From an uncultured Agrobacterium sp. (GTDB lineage: Bacteria; Pseudomonadota; Alphaproteobacteria; Rhizobiales; Rhizobiaceae), in contig CAJYTK010000019.1 of assembly GCA_913777615.1 (NCBI GenBank), positions 33,566 to 97,565 of the forward strand: DNA of 64,000 bases, read 5' to 3'. Shown piece after piece: positions 27,604 through 35,633 of the stretch. Within the stretch, counting starts at the first letter, position 1; each line of letters begins with the position of its first letter. The position numbers and the translations under genes were made by a program. A model generated the notes under the pieces. That model made no database searches. It was not told the origin of the DNA and saw only the letters and a list, made by a program, of their open reading frames with translations.

Positions 27604-27786
27604 GCCACTCCACCCAATCCGCTTCAGCAAGGGTTAGATAGAGCAGCCCACGCCATTCGCCAATGTCACAACCCTTGCATTCGTCAAAGAAACACGAAGG
27701 TGCCCAGATTTCTGCGCAGGTGATAAAGATGCATCGCGTCGGTCGGAATGGAGCGTTGTGTGTGCGTCCAAGGACCTTAAGACGCG

Positions 27787-29004
27787 CTAAATGGTTTCAA
27801 GCGTATCCGGATCGAAAACGCGACCGTCGAAAAACGCATCGGGTCCAAGAAAAAGCGGCGCGCGATAGGCCCCGACCGGCGAGCGGCTACTCAGTGCTCC
27901 CTCCACCTTCATATTGGCCGCAGGCACGGGCGCGAATATCGGTTTCAACGCTTTGCGAAAAATGTCCGGGCGAAAGACTTCGGCGGCAGCCTGGCGCATG
28001 ACCTGATCGGCGATATAATGCGCTGGGCATTCGTCCCGACGGACCATCTGGTTGAAAAACCAAAGAGCTTGGCTCTGCCATGGAAAGTTTGCCGCATTGG
28101 CGCTGAATGCCAGAAAGTCTGGACACTCGAGCAATCGTGCCGGGGAGTTGGGAATGAAGCCGGACAGGGAGGGGAGGATCCGTTCGCTCTCGCAGGAGAG
28201 ATAGAGATCAGCCGCCAGAAGTTCGGCCAGCTCCTCGATATTCGCTTGCGCCGAGCACCATTCTCCCGCGCGGTAGAGCGCACGCAGTAGCGAATGAAGC
28301 GTCTGCTCGTTTTCCTCTGCCCACGCCTTCGAAACGGCAAGCGCCTTCTCCGATCCATTCTGCCAAATGTGAGATTTTGTCGTGACGATACGCCCCACTC
28401 CCTCCGTTACAACAGCGCTTCCATAGGGTTCGCCAACGTAAAAACCGTCAATGTCGCCTTTTGAGAGAAGATGCGGCATTTTTCTGGATGCGGCTTGCCT
28501 GATGGCAACATCGTCATGTCCTGCCAGGCGAGCGCTGGCTATCAGGTAGACCAGTTCATAGCTGGAACTTGAGTGTGGATGTTCCGTCGCGAACGTTAGA
28601 CGCGGAAGACCCGCGTTTTGACGCGCAATCACAATGCGCGATAGTGCCCGCGAGACCGAACCAGGCTCTGGGATCTTCATGCCCTGCTCTACCAGATCAT
28701 CATATAGCAGATTGCTGACGACCAGCGTGGAGCCCCCGGTCGCCAGAATGAATGGTACGATAAGATCGGTTCGCGGCTCAGGCGATGGCAGGAGGGCGAG
28801 TGATACGGGTAGAGAAGCGGAAAGATGGGCGCCATCGATGCGCTCTTGCGACCATGCGTGGAGAATATCGCCCGGGGCGCTCATTCTGATGAGTTCGAGT
28901 CCGACACCTTCGTCGGCGGCAAAGCCTTTTTCTAGTGCTGCGACGAGAATGGCGCAGTCTACGGTAGGAGAAAACGCTGCTCTGAAGCGCCGTGTTCCTG
29001 CCAA
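27787..29004 (-). CDS. cytoplasmic NrtA/NasS-like solute-binding protein
   Basis: About 405 residues from the TTG at 29004, with AGGGAG upstream; a GTG at 29040 is an alternative. The frame has FRAAFSPTVDCAILVAALEKGFAADEGVGLELIR, DGAHLSASLPVSLAL, and DGFYVGEPYGSAVVTEGVGRIV, which are blocks of the CmpA/NrtA nitrate-binding family. There is no signal peptide or lipobox, so it should be cytoplasmic. NasS, the cytoplasmic nitrate sensor that holds the antiterminator NasT, has this layout. No NasT-type ANTAR protein or ABC permease is in the window, so the role is open. Confidence 0.78.
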   Translation of the reverse strand: MAGTRRFRAAFSPTVDCAILVAALEKGFAADEGVGLELIRMSAPGDILHAWSQERIDGAHLSASLPVSLALLPSPEPRTDLIVPFILATGGSTLVVSNLLYDDLVEQGMKIPEPGSVSRALSRIVIARQNAGLPRLTFATEHPHSSSSYELVYLIASARLAGHDDVAIRQAASRKMPHLLSKGDIDGFYVGEPYGSAVVTEGVGRIVTTKSHIWQNGSEKALAVSKAWAEENEQTLHSLLRALYRAGEWCSAQANIEELAELLAADLYLSCESERILPSLSGFIPNSPARLLECPDFLAFSANAANFPWQSQALWFFNQMVRRDECPAHYIADQVMRQAAAEVFRPDIFRKALKPIFAPVPAANMKVEGALSSRSPVGAYRAPLFLGPDAFFDGRVFDPDTLETI

Positions 29005-29080
29005 ATCAGTCTCCCTCTTTGTCGAGGTGTGAAGGATCACTCACCCTGTGGCGGATAACAACAGGAAAAAGAGCATATCC

Positions 29081-29821
29081 CTATTTTATCAAGCCTGCAC
29101 GCAGCGCCTTTGCGACGGCCTGCGTGCGGTTGACGGTATTGAGCTTCTTCGTTGCGCGATTAAGGTGGTGGTTGACCGTGTGCTCGGAAAGCGAAAGAAT
29201 GTCGGCGATCTCCGCACTCGTCTTGCCCGCAGCAGTCCAGTTGAGGCAATCGATCTCGCGATCCGTCAAGGTTTCACTGACCCGCGAATCCAGACTGCGC
29301 ACATAGGCGAGATGTCCGTAAAGATGGGCGGCCACGTAGAAAATTTCCGCCACTTCCGAGGGCGAGAATGACGACCTGCTGCCTGAAATGGACACGCCAC
29401 CCCGCATCCCCCTCATATCCTGCACCGGACACCATATGGCATTCGTCATTTCGAAACGTCTAAACAAATCCACCAATTTCGCGCCAAGCGCAGGGCGATG
29501 CCCCTTAGAGGTGAACTCCAGATCCACGAAAAAGGGCGCGCTCGCCTTCTCTAAGGCTTTGAAAATATTACTTTTACGCAGAAGACTATTGTCGTCGTAT
29601 TCCTGAAAAAGATCCGCGGGCCAACTGCTCATCACAGTGCATTGCGACAGGCTGACCAATATCGGCGTCGGTACATCCACGACCAGGAACGCCTTCATGC
29701 CCCAGCTTTCAGTAATCCTCTTCATAAACCGGAAAATGTCGAACTGGCTTTCGAGACGTAGTAATTCTTGGACGCAGTCCGCGCCCATTGGAGAAGTTTT
29801 TTCTACTCCGGCATCGAGCAT
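29081..29821 (-). CDS. LuxR-family regulator with autoinducer-binding-like domain (solo)
   Basis: 246 residues. The N-terminal part (about 15-165) follows the autoinducer-binding fold (SSWPADLFQEYDDNSLLRKSNIF) and the C-terminal part is a LuxR HTH (LTDREIDCLNWTAAGKTSAEIADILSLSEHTVNHHLNRATKKLNTVNRTQAVAKAL). By alignment with TraR-type receptors the Tyr is kept at 75. The Trp is Leu71 and the Asp-Pro pair is Asn85-Ile86, so it is unlikely to bind acyl-homoserine lactones in the standard way. No luxI-like gene is nearby. Its target is not evident. Confidence 0.86.
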   Translation of the reverse strand: MLDAGVEKTSPMGADCVQELLRLESQFDIFRFMKRITESWGMKAFLVVDVPTPILVSLSQCTVMSSWPADLFQEYDDNSLLRKSNIFKALEKASAPFFVDLEFTSKGHRPALGAKLVDLFRRFEMTNAIWCPVQDMRGMRGGVSISGSRSSFSPSEVAEIFYVAAHLYGHLAYVRSLDSRVSETLTDREIDCLNWTAAGKTSAEIADILSLSEHTVNHHLNRATKKLNTVNRTQAVAKALRAGLIK

Positions 29822-29961
29822 TCGTACAAATCTTTATAGTCGAACTTAGTGAATGGCCTCATAGTTAGCAAAATATAAGTTTCACGCAAGCAAAAGTTGG
29901 CCCAAAAACGTCTCTCGCTGGCCTGGTTGCAACCATTTTCAAAAATAAGCAAAATTTTACC

Positions 29962-30759
29962 TCACGTGGACGGTGACAGCCGTATGGAGGTCTCATCGGA
30001 AATACTACGCGCGATGGCTTGCACCATCGGCGCCCATCCTTCGAGACGCTCTCTCGTCAGCCTATAGGCCGGACCGGTCACCGATATTGCCGCATAGAGG
30101 CCCTGCCTGCCCGTGTTGACAGGCACGGCGATGCATTGAATGCCTTGCTCGTGCTCCTCAAGATCGAACCCGTATCCGCGCTTGCGTATCGCGGCGATCT
30201 CCGCGAGCAGAGCGTCCGCGCTGGTCAGCGTATTGGACGTAAAGGCATTAAACGAAAAGGATCGAACCAGGCGCAACAACGCGTCCTGAGGGATTAGGGA
30301 CAGCGCCGCCTTGCCGACGCCAGTGCAATATAGGGGTGAAGTACGGCCGATCTGGGAATACATGCGAACGGCGTGCTTCCCATCGATCTTGTCGAGATAG
30401 ATGATTTCGCAACCGCGGACGACGCCAAGATGGACGGATTCGCCTGTCTGCTCATGAAGATCGCGCAAATGCGGTGCGGCGACGGTGCGCAGGTCGCTGG
30501 CGCTCCAGGCTTTGGCAGCAAACTTCAGCAACCTGATCCCGGCGCTGTAGGACTGATCCAAGTTCTGTTCGAGAAGTCCCTCTTCGACCAAATGCGTTAG
30601 TTGCCTGTGCAGCGTTCCACGCGGCTGACCCGATCTTTTAAGAATATCGGTGAAGCGGAGCGGCTCATCGGCCATTACCACCGTTTCAAGCAAGGCAATG
30701 GCCTTACCGAGCGTTCCGGTGGAAATATCCTTTGTTTCAGCATCGGAAGAACGGGACAT
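29962..30759 (-). CDS. IclR-family transcriptional regulator
   Basis: About 265 residues from the ATG at 30759; a TTG at 30777 is also possible. The winged HTH (about 17-80) reads LGKAIALLETVVMADEPLRFTDILKRSGQPRGTLHRQLTHLVEEGLLEQ. The IclR effector domain carries HEQTGESVHLGVV and GIQCIAVPV. It is divergent from the SDR-dgoK-dgoA-lactonase genes, with an inverted repeat between them, so it very probably regulates them in response to a sugar acid or lactone. Confidence 0.92.
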   Translation of the reverse strand: MSRSSDAETKDISTGTLGKAIALLETVVMADEPLRFTDILKRSGQPRGTLHRQLTHLVEEGLLEQNLDQSYSAGIRLLKFAAKAWSASDLRTVAAPHLRDLHEQTGESVHLGVVRGCEIIYLDKIDGKHAVRMYSQIGRTSPLYCTGVGKAALSLIPQDALLRLVRSFSFNAFTSNTLTSADALLAEIAAIRKRGYGFDLEEHEQGIQCIAVPVNTGRQGLYAAISVTGPAYRLTRERLEGWAPMVQAIARSISDETSIRLSPST

Positions 30760-30791
30760 GAGCGATTTTCTCGACAAGGCAAGAACTGAGC

Positions 30792-30821
30792 TTGACAGGA
30801 ATGGGGTAAGACGATGATTAT
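30792..30821 (+). promoter_or_regulatory. promoter candidate for the sugar acid operon
   Basis: TTGACA, an 18-base spacer and GATTAT, with the IclR-type inverted repeat starting 18 bases further on. The -35 is perfect; the -10 matches at four of six bases. Confidence 0.45.
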
Positions 30822-30838
30822 TCCATTAAATAAAACTT

Positions 30839-30857
30839 AGTTCCAAATAGTAGAACT
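30839..30857. promoter_or_regulatory. inverted repeat, likely IclR operator
   Basis: AGTTC, nine bases, GAACT: perfect five-base arms between the divergent IclR and SDR genes and just downstream of the -10 candidate. This position suits repression of the plus-strand operon. Confidence 0.5.
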
Positions 30858-30881
30858 TTCAACCGTCAAGTTGATATCATC

Positions 30882-31652
30882 ATGGGCAATTGCTTGGGCC
30901 AATCGCAGGAATTTTCCAACAAAGGCGTTCTAATCACCGGGGGCGGATCAGGCATCGGCGCCTCATTGGTGGAAGCGTTCGTGAAACGAGGCGCCCATGT
31001 CGCCTTCATCGACATCGATGCGCGCACTAGCAAAGCATTGGTCGACCGGCTGTCGACGGAAAACAAAACGTCTCCGCTATTCTTGCATGCGGATCTGCGC
31101 GATCCGTCTCAGCTTGCCATCGCGGTAAGGCAGGCGGGCGACGCGCTAGGCGGGCTCAAGGTCCTCATCAACAATGCGGCGTGGGACGATCGGCATGACA
31201 TCGAGACGGTCACGAGCGATTATTGGGACGCCAATCAGGCCGTCAATCTGAAACAGGTTTTCTTCGTATCGCAGGCAGCGCTCCCCTATCTTCGAAAAGA
31301 GCAAGGTGCCTCCATCATCAACTTTTCGTCTATCTCGTATTTGTTGAATATGGGCGAGCTGCCCATCTACGCCGCAGCCAAGGCAGGCATCATCGGCATG
31401 ACGAAAAGTCTGGCAGGGAGGCTCGGTCCGGAAAACATCCGGGTGAACGCGATCCTCCCCGGCATGATCGTGACGGAACGGCAAAAGGATTTGTGGCTCA
31501 CCGAGGAGTCCATCTCACGCACCGTCGATCGCCAGTGTCTCAAACGCACACTGACCGGCGAGGATCTGGTCGGGCCCTGCCTCTTCCTGGCGTCAGATGC
31601 CTCTGCCGCCATGACCGCACAAACAATGATCATCGATGGAGGTCTTCTCTAA
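30882..31652 (+). CDS. SDR-family NAD(P)-dependent dehydrogenase
   Basis: 256 residues. Rossmann motif TGGGSGIG (19-26), NNAA (97-100), catalytic Ser150, Tyr163 and Lys167 (YAAAK). The classical SDR fold reduces or oxidises a hydroxyl. It is the first gene of an operon with dgoK, dgoA and an SMP-30 lactonase, so oxidation of a sugar such as galactose to its lactone is the best guess. The stop overlaps the dgoK start (TAATG). Confidence 0.88.
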   Translation: MGNCLGQSQEFSNKGVLITGGGSGIGASLVEAFVKRGAHVAFIDIDARTSKALVDRLSTENKTSPLFLHADLRDPSQLAIAVRQAGDALGGLKVLINNAAWDDRHDIETVTSDYWDANQAVNLKQVFFVSQAALPYLRKEQGASIINFSSISYLLNMGELPIYAAAKAGIIGMTKSLAGRLGPENIRVNAILPGMIVTERQKDLWLTEESISRTVDRQCLKRTLTGEDLVGPCLFLASDASAAMTAQTMIIDGGLL

Positions 31653-32569
31653 TGTCAAATGCCGCATTCGTTGCCGTGGACTGGGGCACGACAAGCTTTC
31701 GCCTCTGGCTGATGAGCCGGTCGGGCAATGTTCTCGCCGAACGCCGTAGCGCCGAGGGCATGACAACAGCGATGCGAACCGGATTTGCGCAGGTTCTGGC
31801 CTCTCATCTGTCTGCCATATCCGCACCGGAAGGTTTGCCGGTGATTATCTGCGGGATGGCGGGTGCACGCCAAGGCTGGATCGAGGCGGGCTATGTGGAT
31901 GTTCCAGCTAACCTGTCGGAAATCATGCAGCATGCGACGCCAGTTCCCGACCAGAACAGCGACATCCGCATTCTTCCAGGGCTTGCCCAAAGAGACGGGA
32001 TCATGCCGGATGTGATGCGTGGCGAAGAAACGCAGCTTCTCGGCGCGCTTTCCACCCAGTATCCTACAGGCTCTCAACTCGTCTGCATGCCGGGCACACA
32101 CTCCAAATGGGTTCGCGTCAGAGATTTGAATGTTACCCAGTTTTCGACCTTCATGACGGGGGAAATCTTCGATGTCGTCTCGAAGCACACGATTCTCTCC
32201 CATGCCATTGTCGATGCCGAGACCTTCGATGGCGATCTTCCCGCATTCCGCAATGCCGTGATCGACATCTACAATCATCCGCATATGGCAACCAATCGCT
32301 TCTTCACATTGCGGTCTGGGCAGTTGTTGCACGGACTGTCGGCAACGGATGCAAAGGCGAAGCTATCGGGAACCATGATCGGTCTGGAGATAGCCGGAGC
32401 TCATGCGAGCGCGCCGCCCGATTCCTCTGTCGTGCTGGTCGCCTCGGGCGCTTTGGGTGAGCTATACAAGTCAGCGTTTCAAGCGCTTTCCATCGATTTC
32501 ACCACCATAGACGCCGATGATGCGGTTCGCCGGGGGCTGATCGCCGCCGCCACATCCATCTGGCACTGA
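31652..32569 (+). CDS. dgoK: 2-dehydro-3-deoxygalactonate kinase
   Basis: 305 residues. The N-terminal ATP-binding motif FVAVDWGTTSFRLWLMSRSGNVL and the later AGARQGWIEAGY are DgoK signatures (sugar kinase with an ASKHA-like core). It phosphorylates 2-keto-3-deoxygalactonate in the De Ley-Doudoroff (DGA) pathway of galactose and galactonate use. It starts within the SDR stop codon and is followed 14 bases later by dgoA. Confidence 0.92.
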   Translation: MSNAAFVAVDWGTTSFRLWLMSRSGNVLAERRSAEGMTTAMRTGFAQVLASHLSAISAPEGLPVIICGMAGARQGWIEAGYVDVPANLSEIMQHATPVPDQNSDIRILPGLAQRDGIMPDVMRGEETQLLGALSTQYPTGSQLVCMPGTHSKWVRVRDLNVTQFSTFMTGEIFDVVSKHTILSHAIVDAETFDGDLPAFRNAVIDIYNHPHMATNRFFTLRSGQLLHGLSATDAKAKLSGTMIGLEIAGAHASAPPDSSVVLVASGALGELYKSAFQALSIDFTTIDADDAVRRGLIAAATSIWH

Positions 32570-32583
32570 GGAGCTTCAAGCCA

Positions 32584-33213
32584 ATGTACGTTCCCTTCCC
32601 CGAGATGAAATATCCGCTCGTCGCCATCCTGCGTGGCATCCGCCCCGAGGAGACCGAGGGTGTCGTCAGCGCGCTTCTGGAAAGCGGGCTTCGCGCCATC
32701 GAAATCCCGCTGAATTCGCCAGATCCATTCCGGTCTATCGAAATCGCCGCAAAGCTTGCGCCAGCCGACGCGCTGATCGGCGCCGGCACCGTTTTGACGG
32801 TTGAAGACGTTGCCCGTCTGGATAGCGTCGGCGGAAAGCTGATGGTCAGCCCCAATGTCGACACGGATGTCATTATTGCGGCCCGTGAAAAGGGCATGGT
32901 GACGATGCCAGGCGTGCTGACGCCGACGGAAGCGTTGCTCGCTCTCAAAGCGGGCGCCACCGGCCTCAAGTTCTTCCCCGCAAGCGTGCTCGGACCGGCC
33001 GGCATTGCCGCGATACGCTCCATCTTGCCAAAGGACACGCTGGTTGCCGCTGTGGGCGGCGTATCCGACAAGAACTTCTCCGATTACACCAGCATCGGCA
33101 TCAAGGCGTTCGGGCTTGGAACAAGTCTGTACAAACCTGGTACGACTGCAGAGCAAGCGCGTGAACGCGCCGAAATTACCGTCAAGGCTTACGAAAGCGC
33201 ACTGGGAGGTTAA
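32584..33213 (+). CDS. dgoA: 2-dehydro-3-deoxy-6-phosphogalactonate aldolase
   Basis: 209 residues. KDPG/KDPGal aldolase family: RAIEIPLNSP with Glu40, IGAGTVLT, and the Schiff-base Lys129 in GLKFFPAS. It splits the kinase product to pyruvate and glyceraldehyde 3-phosphate. The adjacent dgoK makes KDPGal rather than KDPG the probable substrate. Confidence 0.94.
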   Translation: MYVPFPEMKYPLVAILRGIRPEETEGVVSALLESGLRAIEIPLNSPDPFRSIEIAAKLAPADALIGAGTVLTVEDVARLDSVGGKLMVSPNVDTDVIIAAREKGMVTMPGVLTPTEALLALKAGATGLKFFPASVLGPAGIAAIRSILPKDTLVAAVGGVSDKNFSDYTSIGIKAFGLGTSLYKPGTTAEQARERAEITVKAYESALGG

Positions 33214-33216
33214 GAT

Positions 33217-34104
33217 ATGGCAACCGTTCATCCGTTTCAGGGCAAGGTTCTGGACAGCACCCAGTTGATGCTTGGTGAGGGGCCGAGCTTCGATCCGATC
33301 TCCCACAAGATCGGGTGGCTCAACATTCTGGGCAAGGAGCTGCATGAGCTCGACCCGGTATCCGGCGACAAGACGGTCGTCTCCCTGCCCGTCATGGCAA
33401 GCGTGGTCGCTGCAATCGATGGGGAGCGACAATTGCTGGGAACGGAAAACGGACTGTTCATTCGTAACCGCGCCACTGGCGAACTATCTCTGCATGCCGA
33501 CTTCGAGCCGGGCAAACCGGGCAACCGTTCGAATGACGGCAGAGTGCATCAGAGCGGCGCGATCTGGATCGGCACCATGGGCAAGAAGGCGGAGGATGGT
33601 GCGGGAGCAATCTACCACGTTGCCAGGGGCGTCGTGACGATGCTCTTTGATGCGATCAGTATTCCAAACGCCATCTGCTTCTCGCCGGACGGCGCCACGG
33701 GCTATTATGTCGACACCAAGGTGAACCGATTGATGAAGGTCATGCTCGATCCAGCGACCGGGCTTCCCATCGGCCCTTCCAGTGTTTTCATCGATCGCTC
33801 CGAAGAGGATGGCGGGATCGACGGGGCAGTCTGCGACGCTCAAGGACATATCTGGAATGCCCGCTGGGGGGAAGGCGCGGTCGATCGCTACGATCCCGAG
33901 GGTCGACATATCGACCGCTATGAGGTTCCGGCCACGCGCACGACCTGCCCGGCGTTTTTTGCTAGCGGCGCGGACAGATTGCTGGTCACTTCTGCCTGCG
34001 AAGGCCTTGAGGACGCAGAGGTCAAGGCAAACCCGCATCATGGCGCAACCTTTGATCTCGGCGTAACCGTCAACGGCAGGCTGGATGGGCTTTACAGGCT
34101 GTGA
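33217..34104 (+). CDS. SMP-30/gluconolactonase-family lactonase
   Basis: 295 residues. A six-bladed propeller with LGEGPSFDPISHKIGWLNILGKELHELDP at the start, SNDGRVHQSGAIWIGTMG for the metal-binding Asn/Asp, and DGAVCDAQGHIWNARWGEGAVDRYDPEG. Members hydrolyse sugar lactones, here most likely the product of the SDR enzyme. It starts 3 bases after dgoA. Confidence 0.92.
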   Translation: MATVHPFQGKVLDSTQLMLGEGPSFDPISHKIGWLNILGKELHELDPVSGDKTVVSLPVMASVVAAIDGERQLLGTENGLFIRNRATGELSLHADFEPGKPGNRSNDGRVHQSGAIWIGTMGKKAEDGAGAIYHVARGVVTMLFDAISIPNAICFSPDGATGYYVDTKVNRLMKVMLDPATGLPIGPSSVFIDRSEEDGGIDGAVCDAQGHIWNARWGEGAVDRYDPEGRHIDRYEVPATRTTCPAFFASGADRLLVTSACEGLEDAEVKANPHHGATFDLGVTVNGRLDGLYRL

Positions 34105-34169
34105 TGCGCAATGCGCGCGCAACGCCGATCACGATCTTCGAGGTCGGCGCCTCAAGGGGGAAGGTCTGA

Positions 34170-35522
34170 TCAGATCACATCCACATCGATAAAGTGATGT
34201 TTTTCCCGCAGATAGCGGCGCGTTGAGGCGGCGTCCGCGGGGCGTCCGTAAAAATAACCTTGTCCCATGGCGCAGCCCAACCCTTTGAGCTTTTCGGCTT
34301 CGCCAGCATCTTCGATACCTTCGGCCACGACTTCAAGATCGAGGCCGTCGCACATGGCGATGATCGCCTTGATGATATGTTCCGATGGCCGATCTGTTCT
34401 GATGCGCGAGACGAAGGCGCGGTCGATCTTGACCTTGTTGAAGGTGAAGTCGCGTAGCCTGCCAAGACTTGATTGTCCGGTTCCGAAATCGTCCAGCGAG
34501 ATGCGCACACCTGCCTGCTGTAGTTCTGCGATGATCGTCTGAGCGGTGTCCGCCGAACTCATGACGGCAGTTTCGGTAATTTCCAGCTCCAGCCGGCGTG
34601 GGTCGAACCCGACACAGGCGAGAATGGACAGGATATTGCTGGCGGTCGACGGGTTCATCAATTGCGCCGATGAGAGATTGAAGGACAAGAACAGTTCCCG
34701 TGGCCATGACAGCGCCGTTTCAGCGGCTTTTCGCAGCAACGCTTCGGAAAGAGCGTCGATGAAGCCGCGCTCTTCCGCCAGGGGCACGAAAACGTCAGGC
34801 GGTACGAAACCGAGATCCGTGTCGCGCCAGCGCGCCAGCGCTTCAAAACCGATTACAGAAGCATCCGCCAGCCTGACGATTGGCTGGAAATGCACATCGA
34901 TACTATCGGCCATGATCGCATTTCGAAGCGCCTGTTCCAACTGCGTGGCGCGCGTCATTTCCTGGGCTATCTCCTGGGAATAGACCGTGATCTGCCCGCG
35001 TCCGCGCCTTTTCGAGCGGTAGAGGGCCGTCTCGACGCTCTTCATCAGATCGTCGAACTCCTCTCCTGCAAAAGGATGGATGGCAAAGCCGAACGAGGAC
35101 GATAAACGGACGCTGCGATCGCCGAGATCGTATGGCGCCGACAACACATCCTTGAACATCTGGCCGACGCGCTCGGCAGTGCCGCGCTCGAAGATGAGCG
35201 GCAGGATGAAAGCGAACTCATCGCCTTCATGGCGCGTGACGACCGAACCGTCCATCATGCATGCCTGCAGGCGGTGCGCAACCTGGCACAGAATCTCGTC
35301 GCCTGCATGTGCCCCGAAGAGATCGTTGATCGGCTTGAAACCGTCAATATTAACGATGCCCACCGTGAAGGGAGCGGGATCGGATGCCCGTTCCGCCGCG
35401 AGAAGCTTCACCTTGTCGCGCAAACGATATTTGTTGCCCAGCCCCGTCAGCGGATCGCTATAGGTCATCGCCTGCAACTCGTGCTGGCTGATGAGCGGAA
35501 GTGTCGGCACGGACGGATTCAT
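34170..35522 (-). CDS. GGDEF-EAL domain protein (c-di-GMP phosphodiesterase likely)
   Basis: 450 residues, no signal or membrane segment. The GGDEF domain (about 20-185) has the altered motif RHEGDEF (97-103), Glu replacing the first Gly. The EAL domain (about 195-440) keeps EAL at 227-229, DDFGTG at 344-349, KIDRAF and the terminal EGIE (401-404), so the phosphodiesterase centre looks intact. The degenerate first domain may bind GTP as a regulator. It precedes the PAS-receiver gene on the same strand. Confidence 0.9.
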   Translation of the reverse strand: MNPSVPTLPLISQHELQAMTYSDPLTGLGNKYRLRDKVKLLAAERASDPAPFTVGIVNIDGFKPINDLFGAHAGDEILCQVAHRLQACMMDGSVVTRHEGDEFAFILPLIFERGTAERVGQMFKDVLSAPYDLGDRSVRLSSSFGFAIHPFAGEEFDDLMKSVETALYRSKRRGRGQITVYSQEIAQEMTRATQLEQALRNAIMADSIDVHFQPIVRLADASVIGFEALARWRDTDLGFVPPDVFVPLAEERGFIDALSEALLRKAAETALSWPRELFLSFNLSSAQLMNPSTASNILSILACVGFDPRRLELEITETAVMSSADTAQTIIAELQQAGVRISLDDFGTGQSSLGRLRDFTFNKVKIDRAFVSRIRTDRPSEHIIKAIIAMCDGLDLEVVAEGIEDAGEAEKLKGLGCAMGQGYFYGRPADAASTRRYLREKHHFIDVDVI

Positions 35523-35633
35523 TCACATATCCTGAGGGCTCTATGGTGGTGCGGATTATCCGGGTTCCATCCTTAACAAAGGCTGTCCATGGGCCGACAA
35601 AATATGATTACCATCAGGAATAAAGGTCCGAGG

